64,000 bases of DNA, taken from assembly GCF_003330845.1 (NCBI RefSeq), contig NZ_CP026121.1, positions 7,359,501 through 7,423,500 of the forward strand, read 5' to 3'. Source of the stretch: Streptomyces sp. Go-475 (GTDB lineage: Bacteria; Actinomycetota; Actinomycetes; Streptomycetales; Streptomycetaceae). Each line of letters begins with the position of its first letter. The first letter of the stretch is position 1. The notes below the pieces were generated by a model. It was not told the origin of the DNA. It searched no databases and was given only the letters and a program-made list of their open reading frames with translations. The position numbers were made by a program, and so were the translations under genes. Positions 16,247-26,575 of the stretch are shown piece by piece.

Positions 16247-18045
16247 GCCGTGGCCCCGGCAAGGACCGGCGCAAGAAGAAGCGGGACCTGGCGGGCGAGG
16301 CGTTCGCCGAGGGCATGCGGCTGATGAAGACCAACCCGGCCCTCGCGGCCGTGGAGTTCGACGTCTGCCGCCAGGAGGAGTGCCACCTCGCGCCCCGCGA
16401 CGGGCTGGTGACCGTCGACTCCGACGGCACCCTGCACGCCCACCCGGACCGGCTCGCCGAGCCCGCCGCCTGGGCCTGGGCGCTCGCCCACACCGTCCTC
16501 CACCTCGGCTTCGGGCACGTCCCCGCGGTCAAGGGCGACCGCGTCCAGCCCGACCGCTTCGACCTCGCCGCCCGCTGCGTCGTCGTCAACCGCTTCCTGC
16601 TCGGCGTCACCATCGGCGAGACCCCCGAGCACCTGCCGGCCTCCTACCCGGACGGCGACGAGGAGCAGCTCGCCGCCCGCTGGCGGCGCGACGGACTGCC
16701 CCCGGTCTACGAGCGCTGCGGCACGGCCGGTGACGAGCCCGACCAGGTGCTGGTGCCGTGGCTGGGCTGGTCCCGGCCGCCCGACTGGCAGCTGGCCTTC
16801 GCCACCGCCCTGACCCGGACCGTGTCCGCCGCGATGGACATGGCGGGCGGGCGCCGCGACAGCCTCACCGGCGAGGTCGCCCGGCCGCAGCCCTGGCAGC
16901 GGGCGCTGAGCTGGTTCATCTCCTCCTACCCGCTGCTCGGCGGCATCGCGGCCGGCGTCAAGCTGGTCGCCGACGCCGAACTCGCCCGCGCCCACGGTAT
17001 CGCCGTCGCCGCCGTCGACGCCGAGGCGGGCGAGATCTACATCAACCCCCTGCGCGGCTTCGAGGACGAGGAGTGGCGGTTCGTCCTCGCCCACGAGATG
17101 CTGCACGCCGCCCTGCGCCACGGCGACCGCTGCGGCACCCGCGACCCCTACCTCTTCAACGTCGCCTGCGACTACGTCGTCAACGGCTGGCTGACCGAGA
17201 TGGAGGTCGGCACCATGCCCCCGGGGCTGCTGTACGACCCGCAGCTCGCCGGGCTCTCCGCCGAGGAGGTCTACGACCGCATCGCCGGCGACCTGCGCCG
17301 CACCCGCCGCCTGGCCACCCTGCGCGGCAAGGGCGTGGGCGACATCCTCGGCGGCCCCCTCGGCGCGCCCCGTGACTACGTCGACCTCGACGCGTTCTAC
17401 CGCCGCGGCCTCGCCCAGGGCCTCGACCTGCACCAGCGGCAGGAGCGCGGCTTCCTGCCCGGCGGGCTGGTCGAGGAGATCCGGGCGCTGAGCCACCCGC
17501 CGCTGCCCTGGGACGCGCGCCTGGCCCGCTGGTTCGACGAGTTCGTGCCCCGCCCCGAACCCGTCCGCTCCTACGCCCGCCCCTCCCGGCGCCAGGCGGC
17601 CACGCCCGACATCCCGCGCGCCGGGCGGCACTTCCCGCCCGAGGAGATCGCCCGCTGCACCTTCGGCGTCGTCCTGGACACCTCCGGCTCCATGGACCGC
17701 GTGCTGCTCGGCAAGGCCCTGGGCGCCATCGCCTCCTACGCCGAGGCCCGCGACGTGCCCGCCGCCCGGGTCGTGTTCTGCGACGCGGCCCCGCACGACG
17801 CCGGCTATCTGCCCGTCACCGAGATCGCGGGCCGGGTCCGCGTGCGCGGCCGCGGCGGCACCGTCCTGCAACCCGGCATCGACCTGCTGCACCGCGCCGA
17901 CGACTTCCCGCCCGGCGCGCCCGTCCTCGTCATCACCGACGGCTGGTGCGACACCCTCCGCGTGCGGCGCGAGCACGCGTACCTGATCCCCCGAGGAGGA
18001 CGCCTGCCGTTCACCGCAAGGGGCCCGGTCTTCCACGTGAGTTGA
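16243..18045 (+). CDS. VWA-like protein with internal zinc-metallopeptidase domain (DUF2201 type)
   Basis: The 600-aa protein combines two modules. A zincin-like domain carries the HExxH motif (HEMLH, residues 284-288) and a further downstream His/Cys-rich stretch (ALRHGDRCGTRD). A C-terminal VWA-like domain begins FGVVLDTSGSM, with MIDAS Asp479 and the DxSxS pattern, ending in VITDGWCD. The N-terminus is basic (GKDRRKKKRD) and there is no signal peptide, so it should be cytoplasmic. GTG at 16243 overlaps the MoxR stop (GTGA). Longer in-frame reading upstream is the shadow of the MoxR gene. With the MoxR ATPase it could form an ATP-driven protease or maturation complex; this is inference. Confidence 0.88.
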   Translation: MSRGPGKDRRKKKRDLAGEAFAEGMRLMKTNPALAAVEFDVCRQEECHLAPRDGLVTVDSDGTLHAHPDRLAEPAAWAWALAHTVLHLGFGHVPAVKGDRVQPDRFDLAARCVVVNRFLLGVTIGETPEHLPASYPDGDEEQLAARWRRDGLPPVYERCGTAGDEPDQVLVPWLGWSRPPDWQLAFATALTRTVSAAMDMAGGRRDSLTGEVARPQPWQRALSWFISSYPLLGGIAAGVKLVADAELARAHGIAVAAVDAEAGEIYINPLRGFEDEEWRFVLAHEMLHAALRHGDRCGTRDPYLFNVACDYVVNGWLTEMEVGTMPPGLLYDPQLAGLSAEEVYDRIAGDLRRTRRLATLRGKGVGDILGGPLGAPRDYVDLDAFYRRGLAQGLDLHQRQERGFLPGGLVEEIRALSHPPLPWDARLARWFDEFVPRPEPVRSYARPSRRQAATPDIPRAGRHFPPEEIARCTFGVVLDTSGSMDRVLLGKALGAIASYAEARDVPAARVVFCDAAPHDAGYLPVTEIAGRVRVRGRGGTVLQPGIDLLHRADDFPPGAPVLVITDGWCDTLRVRREHAYLIPRGGRLPFTARGPVFHVS

Positions 18046-18071
18046 GTCGTAGTGTGATCAGATGGGGCCGC

Positions 18072-18087
18072 GACCCGGTAACGGGTC
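18072..18087. promoter_or_regulatory. Inverted repeat upstream of osmC
   Basis: GACCCG-GTAA-CGGGTC is a perfect 6-bp inverted repeat 52 bases before the osmC start and 26 bases after the VWA stop. It could be the operator of a peroxide-responsive repressor or a short attenuator. The regulator is not identifiable from sequence. Confidence 0.4.
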
Positions 18088-18138
18088 ACTTGGACCACTG
18101 AAGACACATACAGTCGGACATTTTGGAAAGGGTGCGTC

Positions 18139-18567
18139 ATGGCAACCACACGCTCCGCACACACCGTCTGGGAAGGCAACCTCTTCAAGGGCAACGGGGT
18201 CGTCACCTTCGACTCCTCCGGCATCCTCAGCGAGCAGCCCGTCAGCTGGGCCGCCCGCACCGAGGAGCCGGGCGGGAAGACCAGCCCGGAGGAGCTGATC
18301 GCCGCGGCCCACTCCAGCTGCTTCTCGATGGCCTTCTCCAACATCCTCGACAAGGCCGGCACCCCGCCGACCAAGCTGGTGACCTCCGCGGACGTCACCT
18401 TCCAGCCCGGTGAGGGCATCACCGGCATCCACCTCACCGTCGAGGGCACCGTCCCCGGCATGGACGAGGAGGCGTTCCTGGCCGCCGCCGAGGAGGCCAA
18501 GGTCGGCTGCCCGGTCAGCCAGGCCCTCAAGGCCACGCCGATCACGCTGACGGCCAAGCTCGCCTGA
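18139..18567 (+). CDS. osmC: OsmC family peroxiredoxin
   Basis: The 142-aa protein matches the OsmC subfamily of organic-hydroperoxide reductases. Both catalytic cysteines are present: Cys61 in AAAHSSCFSMA and Cys124 in KVGCPVSQAL. The conserved Glu lies in SPEELIAAA. The length is that of the family. It detoxifies organic hydroperoxides in the cytoplasm using thiols. A monocistronic arrangement is likely: it has its own leader with an inverted repeat and is followed by a strong hairpin. OhrR, the usual regulator of the related Ohr, is not adjacent. The location fits the osmotic and oxidative stress theme of the first 20 kb. Confidence 0.93.
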   Translation: MATTRSAHTVWEGNLFKGNGVVTFDSSGILSEQPVSWAARTEEPGGKTSPEELIAAAHSSCFSMAFSNILDKAGTPPTKLVTSADVTFQPGEGITGIHLTVEGTVPGMDEEAFLAAAEEAKVGCPVSQALKATPITLTAKLA

Positions 18568-18580
18568 CCGGGCTCACCCG

Positions 18581-18619
18581 CGTCGCGCGGGCCCGTCCAC
18601 CGGGGCGGCCCGCGCGACG
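18581..18619 (+). terminator. Terminator after osmC
   Basis: A perfect 13-bp stem (CGTCGCGCGGGCC and its complement) with a 13-base loop begins 14 bases after the osmC stop, upstream of the SigB-like promoter of the next gene. Confidence 0.8.
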
Positions 18620-18624
18620 TCGTC

Positions 18625-18649
18625 GGTTCACCCCCCGCGGCCGGGGTAT
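18625..18649 (+). promoter_or_regulatory. Candidate SigB-type promoter for CorA-like gene
   Basis: GGTT, 15 bases, GGGTAT matches the SigB-family consensus fully, about 41 bases before the ATG at 18691. It follows the osmC terminator, so it would drive the CorA-like/GDPD pair. Confidence 0.6.
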
Positions 18650-18690
18650 GAACCAGACGCTTTTCGAACCGAAGGGCGGGAAGGAACGCG

Positions 18691-20076
18691 ATGCTGCCGG
18701 GAACGTCCCCGAGCGCGACGGTGCTCGACTCCGCCACCCGTGACCGGACCCGCGTCCTGCTGCTGTTCAGTCTCTCCGGCCGGCTGCGCCCCCGCGACAC
18801 CGCCCTGGGCGCCCTCGTCGACCGCTACGACTACGGCCGCTTCGCCTCCCACCTGATGACGAGCCAGGACGTGCTGCCCGTCCCGGTGCTCGACGAGCAG
18901 GTGGCGCCCCGCCGGCTGCGCCTCCCGCACGGCGACCACGGCCTCGCACTCGCCTCCTTGCGGATCCTCGTCGTCACCACTCCGCGCGGCGACGCCACCC
19001 TGGTCGTGGACTGCGCCTTCGCCGGCGAGACCACGGCCGGCGACCTCGCCGCCTGGCTGGCCACGACCTGCTTCGACCGCGAGCGCATCGAACTCGACGA
19101 CCGCCCGCTGCTGACGGCGCTGTCCGCACAACTCGGCGGCCGGCCCCTCGCCCTCGGCCAGAACGTGCACCAACTCGTCTTCCCCGGCGGCCGGTTGCAA
19201 CGGGAGCTGCTCACCGCCGACCAGGCCCGCAGGGCCGTCCTGCTGAACGAGATCGTCTACCGCGGCAGGATGCCCTGGAACCCGGCCGCGCCGCACGACC
19301 CGAGCCTCGCACCGCACCTGCGGAACCACGGCGTCACCCTGTCCGCCCTCGGCCGCGGCGTCTCCGTGCAGACCGGCTGGGCCCCGCACGTCGAGAACGG
19401 CCTGGTGCTCGTCGCCATCGGCATGATCTCCGCCCTGGCCGTGCTCCAGCGCACCCGCCTCGCGGCCTTCGCCATGATGAAGGCCAACGAACAGGCCGAC
19501 GCCGACTCGCCCACCGAGATCCGCTCCCTGATCTCCCGGCTCTCCGCGGGCGTCAACGAACTCCAGCTCGACCTCGCCTTCGGCGTCGAGGCCTACGTCG
19601 ACAGCCTGCTGATCCCCGAGATGATCACCGAGGCCTTCCAGTCCTCCCTGGGCGACGCCCTCGGCATCCGCGACAGCCTGGAGAACTCGGCCCGCATGGT
19701 CGAACGCCTCACCTCGGTGATCAGCGCCCGCTCCGCCGCCCTGGACGCCGAACTCGCCGAGCGCGACGACCGCCGCGACCGCACCGTCTCCGGCCTCGTC
19801 GCCGCCGCCACCCTGATCGCCCTGCCGCCGACGCTGCTGCTGGCCTTCTTCGGCGTGAACGGCACGAACGTCGACGAGCACCGCTCCATCCTCGACCTGC
19901 GCGCCTACGGAACGGCGTACGCGCTGGCCTGGCTGCCCTTCGTCGTCCTCGTCCTGATCGGCTGGGTCCTGCTCAGACGGGTCCGCGCCGGCTCCGGCCC
20001 GCTGCTGCCGGCGCCCGACGACGACTCCGTGCCCGTCCCGCCTCCGCGCTCGCCTTCCGGGAGCCGACGACCATGA
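18691..20076 (+). CDS. CorA-like membrane protein
   Basis: The 461-aa protein has a large soluble N-terminal part and two C-terminal transmembrane helices (about 365-387 and 405-427), as in CorA-type divalent cation channels. The loop after the first helix reads FFGVNGTN at 386-393, where CorA has GMN, so the selectivity motif is GVN. A long helical stretch (about 260-360, ending SARSAALDAELAERDDRRDRTV) precedes the membrane part, as expected for the stalk helix. Substrate could be Mg2+, Zn2+ or another ion; the altered motif makes this unsure. GGGAAGGAACG gives a good ribosome-binding site. The stop overlaps the GDPD start by four bases. Confidence 0.78.
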   Translation: MLPGTSPSATVLDSATRDRTRVLLLFSLSGRLRPRDTALGALVDRYDYGRFASHLMTSQDVLPVPVLDEQVAPRRLRLPHGDHGLALASLRILVVTTPRGDATLVVDCAFAGETTAGDLAAWLATTCFDRERIELDDRPLLTALSAQLGGRPLALGQNVHQLVFPGGRLQRELLTADQARRAVLLNEIVYRGRMPWNPAAPHDPSLAPHLRNHGVTLSALGRGVSVQTGWAPHVENGLVLVAIGMISALAVLQRTRLAAFAMMKANEQADADSPTEIRSLISRLSAGVNELQLDLAFGVEAYVDSLLIPEMITEAFQSSLGDALGIRDSLENSARMVERLTSVISARSAALDAELAERDDRRDRTVSGLVAAATLIALPPTLLLAFFGVNGTNVDEHRSILDLRAYGTAYALAWLPFVVLVLIGWVLLRRVRAGSGPLLPAPDDDSVPVPPPRSPSGSRRP

Positions 20077-20813
20077 CGCCACACCCCGCCGTCTCCGCCC
20101 ACCGGGGCGGCTCCGAGCGCGCCCGAGCCGCCACCTGGGAGGCGTACGAGGACGCGCTGGAGTCCGGCGCGGAGTACGTCGAGTTCGACATCCGCCGCAC
20201 CGGGGACGGCGTCCTCGTCGTCTACCACGACCCCCGGGTCGGCCCCGCCGGGCCGCCGCTGTCGGCGCTCACCCATGCCGAGCTGTGCGAGCGGGCCGGG
20301 TACGAGGTGCCGGTGGTGGACGACGTCATGGCGCTGATCGCCGGGAAGCTCGTGGCCCACCTGGACCTCAAGGAGACGGGCTACGAGCGGACGGTGATCG
20401 ACCGGGCGGTCGCGCTGCTCGGTGCGGACGGGCTCGTCGTGACCACCCTGGAGGACCGTTCCGTCGCGGCCGTCACACGGGCGCACCCCGGGGTGCGCAC
20501 CGCCCTCTCCCTGGGGCGCGACCGCCGGGAACTGGCCCTGGCCCGGCTGCCCGGGACGCGGCTGAGCGAGCTGTTCCCCGCCCGCCGCATCCGCGCCTGC
20601 GGGGCCCACGGCGTCGCCGTGCACCAGCGCCTGGCCAGGACGAACGTGCTGCGCGAGGCGACCCGGCACGGCCTGTTCACCATGGTGTGGACGGTCAACG
20701 ACGACACCCTCATGCGCGCCTTCCTCGCCCACCCGCGCGTGGACGTGCTGGTCACCGACCGGCCCCGGCGGGCCGTGGCGCTCCGGGGGCCGATCACCCC
20801 TTCGCGGCATTGA
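20073..20813 (+). CDS. Glycerophosphodiester phosphodiesterase family protein
   Basis: This 246-aa protein shows the GDPD pattern: SAHRGG (catalytic His-Arg-Gly, 8-13), VEFDIRRTGDGVLVVYHDP (metal Glu/Asp and second catalytic His), HLDLKE and WTVNDD near the end. It hydrolyses glycerophosphodiesters to glycerol-3-phosphate and an alcohol. No signal peptide is evident, so it is probably cytoplasmic. Its ATG overlaps the CorA-like stop. Its own stop codon lies within the -35 region of the dnaK promoter, making the spacing to the next gene very tight. Confidence 0.93.
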   Translation: MTPHPAVSAHRGGSERARAATWEAYEDALESGAEYVEFDIRRTGDGVLVVYHDPRVGPAGPPLSALTHAELCERAGYEVPVVDDVMALIAGKLVAHLDLKETGYERTVIDRAVALLGADGLVVTTLEDRSVAAVTRAHPGVRTALSLGRDRRELALARLPGTRLSELFPARRIRACGAHGVAVHQRLARTNVLREATRHGLFTMVWTVNDDTLMRAFLAHPRVDVLVTDRPRRAVALRGPITPSRH

Positions 20814-20829
20814 CAACAGCGCACTCAAG
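20809..20829 (+). promoter_or_regulatory. HAIR-like HspR operator overlapping dnaK promoter
   Basis: The sequence ATTGACA-N7-ACTCAAG matches the HspR-associated inverted repeat (CTTGAGT-N7-ACTCAAG) exactly in the right half and at TTGA in the left half, with exact N7 spacing. TTGACA also serves as a plausible -35 (20810-20815), with a weak TGTGCT -10 17 bases later. Binding would block transcription, as at the classical dnaK operon. Confidence 0.55.
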
Positions 20830-20876
20830 TTTTGTGCTGGAGAGTGTGAAGAGCGCCCTGGCGGAAGGGGACGGCG

Positions 20877-22742
<1,866 letters not shown>

Positions 22743-22771
22743 TCCCGGCTCCCGTCCGAGGGAAAACCGTT

Positions 22772-22787
22772 CCACCGATGTCGGTGG
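22772..22787. promoter_or_regulatory. Inverted repeat between dnaK and LamG gene
   Basis: CCACCG-ATGT-CGGTGG is a perfect 6-bp repeat, 30 bases after the dnaK stop. It can act as a terminator for dnaK or an operator for the LamG gene, which starts 65 bases further on. Confidence 0.4.
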
Positions 22788-22852
22788 CCCCTGTTAACCT
22801 CCAGCGGCTCGTGTGATCAACGGGCCGAGGGAAGTTCACAGGGGAGGGACAG

Positions 22853-25003
22853 GTGGACGTGGGGAAGAGGTCCGGCGGCCGCAGACGGCTGGCGGTGGGG
22901 TGCGCGGTGGCGGCCGTCATGACGAGCGGCACGGGCGTGGCACAGGCCGCGGACAACCTGCCGCCGAAGCAGCCGCTCGTCCAGGACCTGAAGACGGGGT
23001 ACAAGGCGTGCGCGGCGGGGGACGAGCGCGTGTACGTCTCCGGGCCGCCCACCCTGACCGCCGTGCTGTACGACCCGGCGGAGGACAACCATCCCGCCGA
23101 GGCCGACATGGTCAGGGGCGAGTTCGAGGCCTGGTGGACGGACGCGGAGGGCGCGCAGCAGCGGCGCTCGTTCGTGACGCACGAGACGCTCTCCGGCACC
23201 CGCCAGCAGTGGCGCATGCCCGAGGACGTCCTCCCGCCGGACACCGTCATCTCGTGGCGCGTGCGCGCGAACGACGGCGCGGCGAACTCCCCGTGGAGCT
23301 CCGAGGGGGAGGGCTCGGTCTGCGAGTTCGTCTACGACGACGACAACCCGGAACCGGCGAAGATCTCCTCCCCCGAGTACCCGGAGGAGGTGTTCTGGGT
23401 GGACGGAGTGGGCGTGTACGGCCACTTCACGATGGACTCCCCCTCGGACGACGTCGTCTCCTACGAGTACCACTTCATCGGCGGCCCGTACGGAACCGCC
23501 CGTCCCGAGCGGCCCGGCGGGCCCGCGACCATTCCCTACCTGCCCCTCGACTCCGGTCCCGAGCGGCTGACCGTCCGGGCCGTGGACCGCTCCGGACGCA
23601 GCAGCGGTGAGTCCTCGTACCGCTTCTACGTGAAGGACGGCCGCGCCCCCGTCGCCCACTGGCCCCTGGACGACGCCGAGGGCGCCTCCGGCGCCGACGC
23701 CGAGACGGGAACCGACGCGCAGGCCGGCGCCGGTGTCACCTTCGGCGGCCCGGCCCCCGCCCGCACCGCCCTCACCGCGACGGCGACCCTGGACGGCAGC
23801 AGCCACGGCTACCTCACCCCGGGCGTCCCCGCCGTGACCGACCCCCGCGAGAGCTTCGCCCTCAGCGCCTGGGTACGTCCCGCACAGACCGACCGGAACA
23901 TGACGGTCGCCGCCCAGGACGCGGGGGAGAGCGCCGCCTTCTCCCTCGGCCTGAGCGCCCGGGGCGAGGCTCCGGCGTGGACCTTCACCGTCGGCGGTGC
24001 CCAGGTGTCGGGCGGTGCGCCCGAGACCGGCGAATGGGCGCATCTGCTGGGCGTGTACGACGCCGAGACCGGCAAGGCGCGGCTCCACGTCAACGGCCAC
24101 CAGGCCGGTGACCCCACCGAGGCCCGCCCCACCGCGACCACCGGCGCCTTCCAGATCGGCCGCGTCCGCGACGGCAACGGCTACCACGACCGCTGGCACG
24201 GCCAGTTGGGCGACGTCAAGGTCCACGACCGGGTCGTCGTCCCCGCCGAGGCCACCGAACTGGCCTACCGCAAGCCGTCGTCGCGCGGCCACTGGTCCCT
24301 GGAGACGGCCGCGGACGGCGCCAGCCCGGAACAGGGCGACGGCGCCCCGCTGAAGCTGGGCCCCGGCGCGACGATCTACCGCGTCCCGGACGACTCCTGC
24401 CTCCCCTGGATCGACCCGGACTGCGTGCCGGCGCCGGGGGCGCTCGTCGGTGACGGCCACCTGGCGCTCGACGGCAGGACCGGCCATGCGACCGCCGGGG
24501 GACCGGTGGTCGACACCTCCGACAGCTTCACCGTCGGCGTGGTCGTCCGGCTGGCGGACACCGAGCCCGAAGGCCCCATGACGGTGCTGTCGCTGCCCGG
24601 TGAGCACACCGACGCCTTCAAGGTCCGCTACGACCCCGAGCGGCACGCCTGGCAGCTCGTGATGCCGCACAGGGACGAGCGGGGCGCCTCCGAGACCGTC
24701 GTGGCGCAGTCCGCCTGGCCGGACGGCCGCGACGGCTCGGGCCACCGGGTCGCCGTGGTCTACGACGACGCGACCGACAAGGTCCGGCTCTACCTCGACG
24801 GCCGGACCGGTGCCGAAGCGACGGCCGACCTCCCGAACCACTGGAAGGGCTCCGGCCCGCTCCAGATCGGACGGGCCCGGACCGGCGACGGCTGGGGCGA
24901 GCACCTGCACGGCGACGTGGACGAGGTGCACGCCTTCGCCGGCGCGCTGACCGACGAGGACATCCCGTTCCTGGGCTCCGGCGGGGAGCCCTGCTTCTGC
25001 TAG
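22853..25003 (+). CDS. Secreted protein with two LamG (concanavalin-like) domains
   Basis: The 716-aa product (GTG start after GGGGAGGGACAG) has a basic n-region and hydrophobic signal peptide (GRRRLAVGCAVAAVMTSGTGVAQAAD, cleavage near 33). The first 240 mature residues look like immunoglobulin/fibronectin-type modules (VSGPPTLTAVLYDPAEDN and VDRSGRSSGESSYRFYV). Two LamG/concanavalin-like jelly rolls follow, at about 265-470 (FALSAWVRPAQTD) and 490-710 (SFTVGVVVRLADTEPEG, LQIGRARTGDGWGEHLHGDVDEVHAF). No catalytic domain is visible, so it probably binds carbohydrate or cell-surface material outside the cell. It ends with CFC a few bases from the convergent NarJ-like gene. Confidence 0.85.
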   Translation: MDVGKRSGGRRRLAVGCAVAAVMTSGTGVAQAADNLPPKQPLVQDLKTGYKACAAGDERVYVSGPPTLTAVLYDPAEDNHPAEADMVRGEFEAWWTDAEGAQQRRSFVTHETLSGTRQQWRMPEDVLPPDTVISWRVRANDGAANSPWSSEGEGSVCEFVYDDDNPEPAKISSPEYPEEVFWVDGVGVYGHFTMDSPSDDVVSYEYHFIGGPYGTARPERPGGPATIPYLPLDSGPERLTVRAVDRSGRSSGESSYRFYVKDGRAPVAHWPLDDAEGASGADAETGTDAQAGAGVTFGGPAPARTALTATATLDGSSHGYLTPGVPAVTDPRESFALSAWVRPAQTDRNMTVAAQDAGESAAFSLGLSARGEAPAWTFTVGGAQVSGGAPETGEWAHLLGVYDAETGKARLHVNGHQAGDPTEARPTATTGAFQIGRVRDGNGYHDRWHGQLGDVKVHDRVVVPAEATELAYRKPSSRGHWSLETAADGASPEQGDGAPLKLGPGATIYRVPDDSCLPWIDPDCVPAPGALVGDGHLALDGRTGHATAGGPVVDTSDSFTVGVVVRLADTEPEGPMTVLSLPGEHTDAFKVRYDPERHAWQLVMPHRDERGASETVVAQSAWPDGRDGSGHRVAVVYDDATDKVRLYLDGRTGAEATADLPNHWKGSGPLQIGRARTGDGWGEHLHGDVDEVHAFAGALTDEDIPFLGSGGEPCFC

Positions 25004-25014
25004 CCGGACACCCC

Positions 25015-25482
25015 CTAGGCCCCGGTGTGCGCGGGCGGCAGTGTCGCGCACACCGCGTCCAGGACGGTCGCGTACGGCGTGCCGAAGGCGGTGAGCCTGG
25101 AGCGGAGCAGGTCCAGGCCGTCGCGGTGGTCCGCCAGGAGCTGGGTGTCGCCGGTGCGGGCCGCGCACTCCAGGACCGCCGGCAGGAAGTCCGGCGGTTC
25201 CTCGCCGGTCGTCTCCAGGCCGTGCGAACGGTACAGCTCCTCGGAGGGCGTGGGGGCCGCCTCGCGCCACGCGCTGAGATACAGGCTGTGGTCCGGCTCC
25301 GCCTCGAAGACCTCGACGTAGTGCGCCGCCAGCTCGCGCGGCGGGGTCAGCGCCGCGTGGTCCGCGAACTCCCGTAGCTGCGGGGCGGCTTCGCGGAGCA
25401 GCGGCAGGCGGGTGCGGAAGTCGTCGTCGGGGAACATCAGGCACAGCGCGGCCGCCTGGTACAGCACCTCGAATCCGGGCAT
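25015..25482 (-). CDS. NarJ/TorD-like molybdoenzyme assembly chaperone, orphan
   Basis: The 155-aa protein resembles NarJ, the chaperone that inserts molybdenum cofactor into nitrate reductase: FEVLYQAAALCLMFPDDDF at the start, AAHYVEVFEAEPDHSLYL in the middle, then DFLPAVLECAA and HRDGLDLLRSRLTAFGTPYATVLDAVCATLPP at the end. It is shorter than typical NarJ, and its central segment diverges from the family's usual FD-x-x-x-R-x-x-x-YLTY pattern. No narG, narH or narI is adjacent. The only molybdoenzyme in the window is the formate dehydrogenase 27 kb away. It may serve a different molybdoenzyme or be a remnant. Confidence 0.7.
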   Translation of the reverse strand: MPGFEVLYQAAALCLMFPDDDFRTRLPLLREAAPQLREFADHAALTPPRELAAHYVEVFEAEPDHSLYLSAWREAAPTPSEELYRSHGLETTGEEPPDFLPAVLECAARTGDTQLLADHRDGLDLLRSRLTAFGTPYATVLDAVCATLPPAHTGA

Positions 25483-25576
25483 CGGACCTCCTTCGCGTGC
25501 GCCCCGCGATCCCGACGCTAGAGGCGGGCCGGAGGGCCCACCCGTCGGCGGGGTCCGTACGGGTCAGGGGGCGGGC

Positions 25577-26440
25577 TCAGAATCTGTCGCGGTACTCCCG
25601 CAGCAGCTCCTCCGTGCGCTGCGTGGAGCCCGCCCGGGCCGTCATGTGGTCCAGGACCTCCAGGTGCGCCGAGACCTCCTTGCGGGAGTCCAGGTACAGC
25701 GCCCCGGTCAGGTACTCCGTGAACACCATGTCGGGCAGTTCGGGCTCGGCGAAGCGGAACAGCGAGAACGGCGCGTACGTCCCGGGATGCGGACCGTCCT
25801 TGAACTCGGCGACCTGCAGCGTGACGCGGTCCCGCGCGGCGTACTCCAGCAGCTTGTCCAGCTGGTCGCGCATCACCCGGCCGTCGACGCTCACCGGGCG
25901 GCGCAGCACCGTCTCGTCCATGATGACCCACAGATGCGGCGGGTTCGGGCCCTCCAGCAGCCGCTGCCGCTCCATCCGCAGCGAGACGTGCCGGTCCACG
26001 GCCTCCGGCCCGGAGTTCCCGATCGTGCCCGCCTCCAGCACCGCGCGCGCGTACCCCTCGGTCTGCAGCAGCCCCGGCACGAAGTGCGGCTCGTAGGAGC
26101 GGATGATCCGGGCGGCGCCCTCCAGGCTCACGTACAGGCTGAACCACTCCGGCAGCACGTCGTGGAACCGCTGCCACCAGCCCGGCCGGTTGGCCTCCTC
26201 GGCGAGGTCGACGAACGCGGCCACCTCGTGCTCGGGCACGCCGTACGCGGTCAGCAGGATCTGCACGTACGGGATCTTCAGCGCGACGTCGGCGGTCTCC
26301 ATCCGCCGGACCGTCGCGGGGGCGACGCGCAGCACCCGCGCCGCCTCGTCACGGCTGAGTCCGGCCGCCTCGCGCAGCTCCTGCAGCCGCTTGCCCAGTA
26401 CCACCTGGCCCACGGTGGGTGCGGCCCGCCGTTCACTCAC
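25577..26440 (-). CDS. XRE-family regulator with DUF5753 domain
   Basis: The 287-aa protein has an N-terminal helix-turn-helix (LGKRLQELREAAGLSRDEAARVLRVAPATVRRMETA, about 17-52) followed by the DUF5753 domain (YEPHFVPGLLQTEGYARAVLEAG and MDETVLRRPV to LPDMVFTEYLTGALYLD). This is the WhiJ/AbaA-orfA-like family, expanded in Streptomyces and usually paired with a DUF397 protein. No DUF397 partner is adjacent here. GTG at 26440 was chosen because GGGGAGG lies upstream and the helix-turn-helix follows directly. Longer upstream reading is unsupported. Role in development or antibiotic control is by family only. Confidence 0.88.
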   Translation of the reverse strand: MSERRAAPTVGQVVLGKRLQELREAAGLSRDEAARVLRVAPATVRRMETADVALKIPYVQILLTAYGVPEHEVAAFVDLAEEANRPGWWQRFHDVLPEWFSLYVSLEGAARIIRSYEPHFVPGLLQTEGYARAVLEAGTIGNSGPEAVDRHVSLRMERQRLLEGPNPPHLWVIMDETVLRRPVSVDGRVMRDQLDKLLEYAARDRVTLQVAEFKDGPHPGTYAPFSLFRFAEPELPDMVFTEYLTGALYLDSRKEVSAHLEVLDHMTARAGSTQRTEELLREYRDRF

Positions 26441-26575
26441 GCCACGCCTCCCCAACGCGCCCAAGCCTGCGATCAGTCTGTCACGCCCGGTGGCCTGTAT
26501 CACAGTCCCCTCGGCGAGGAGATCGCGGGAAACGCGTCCTGCCCCGTGGTCGGCCGGCACGCCTCTGAGGGCCTG

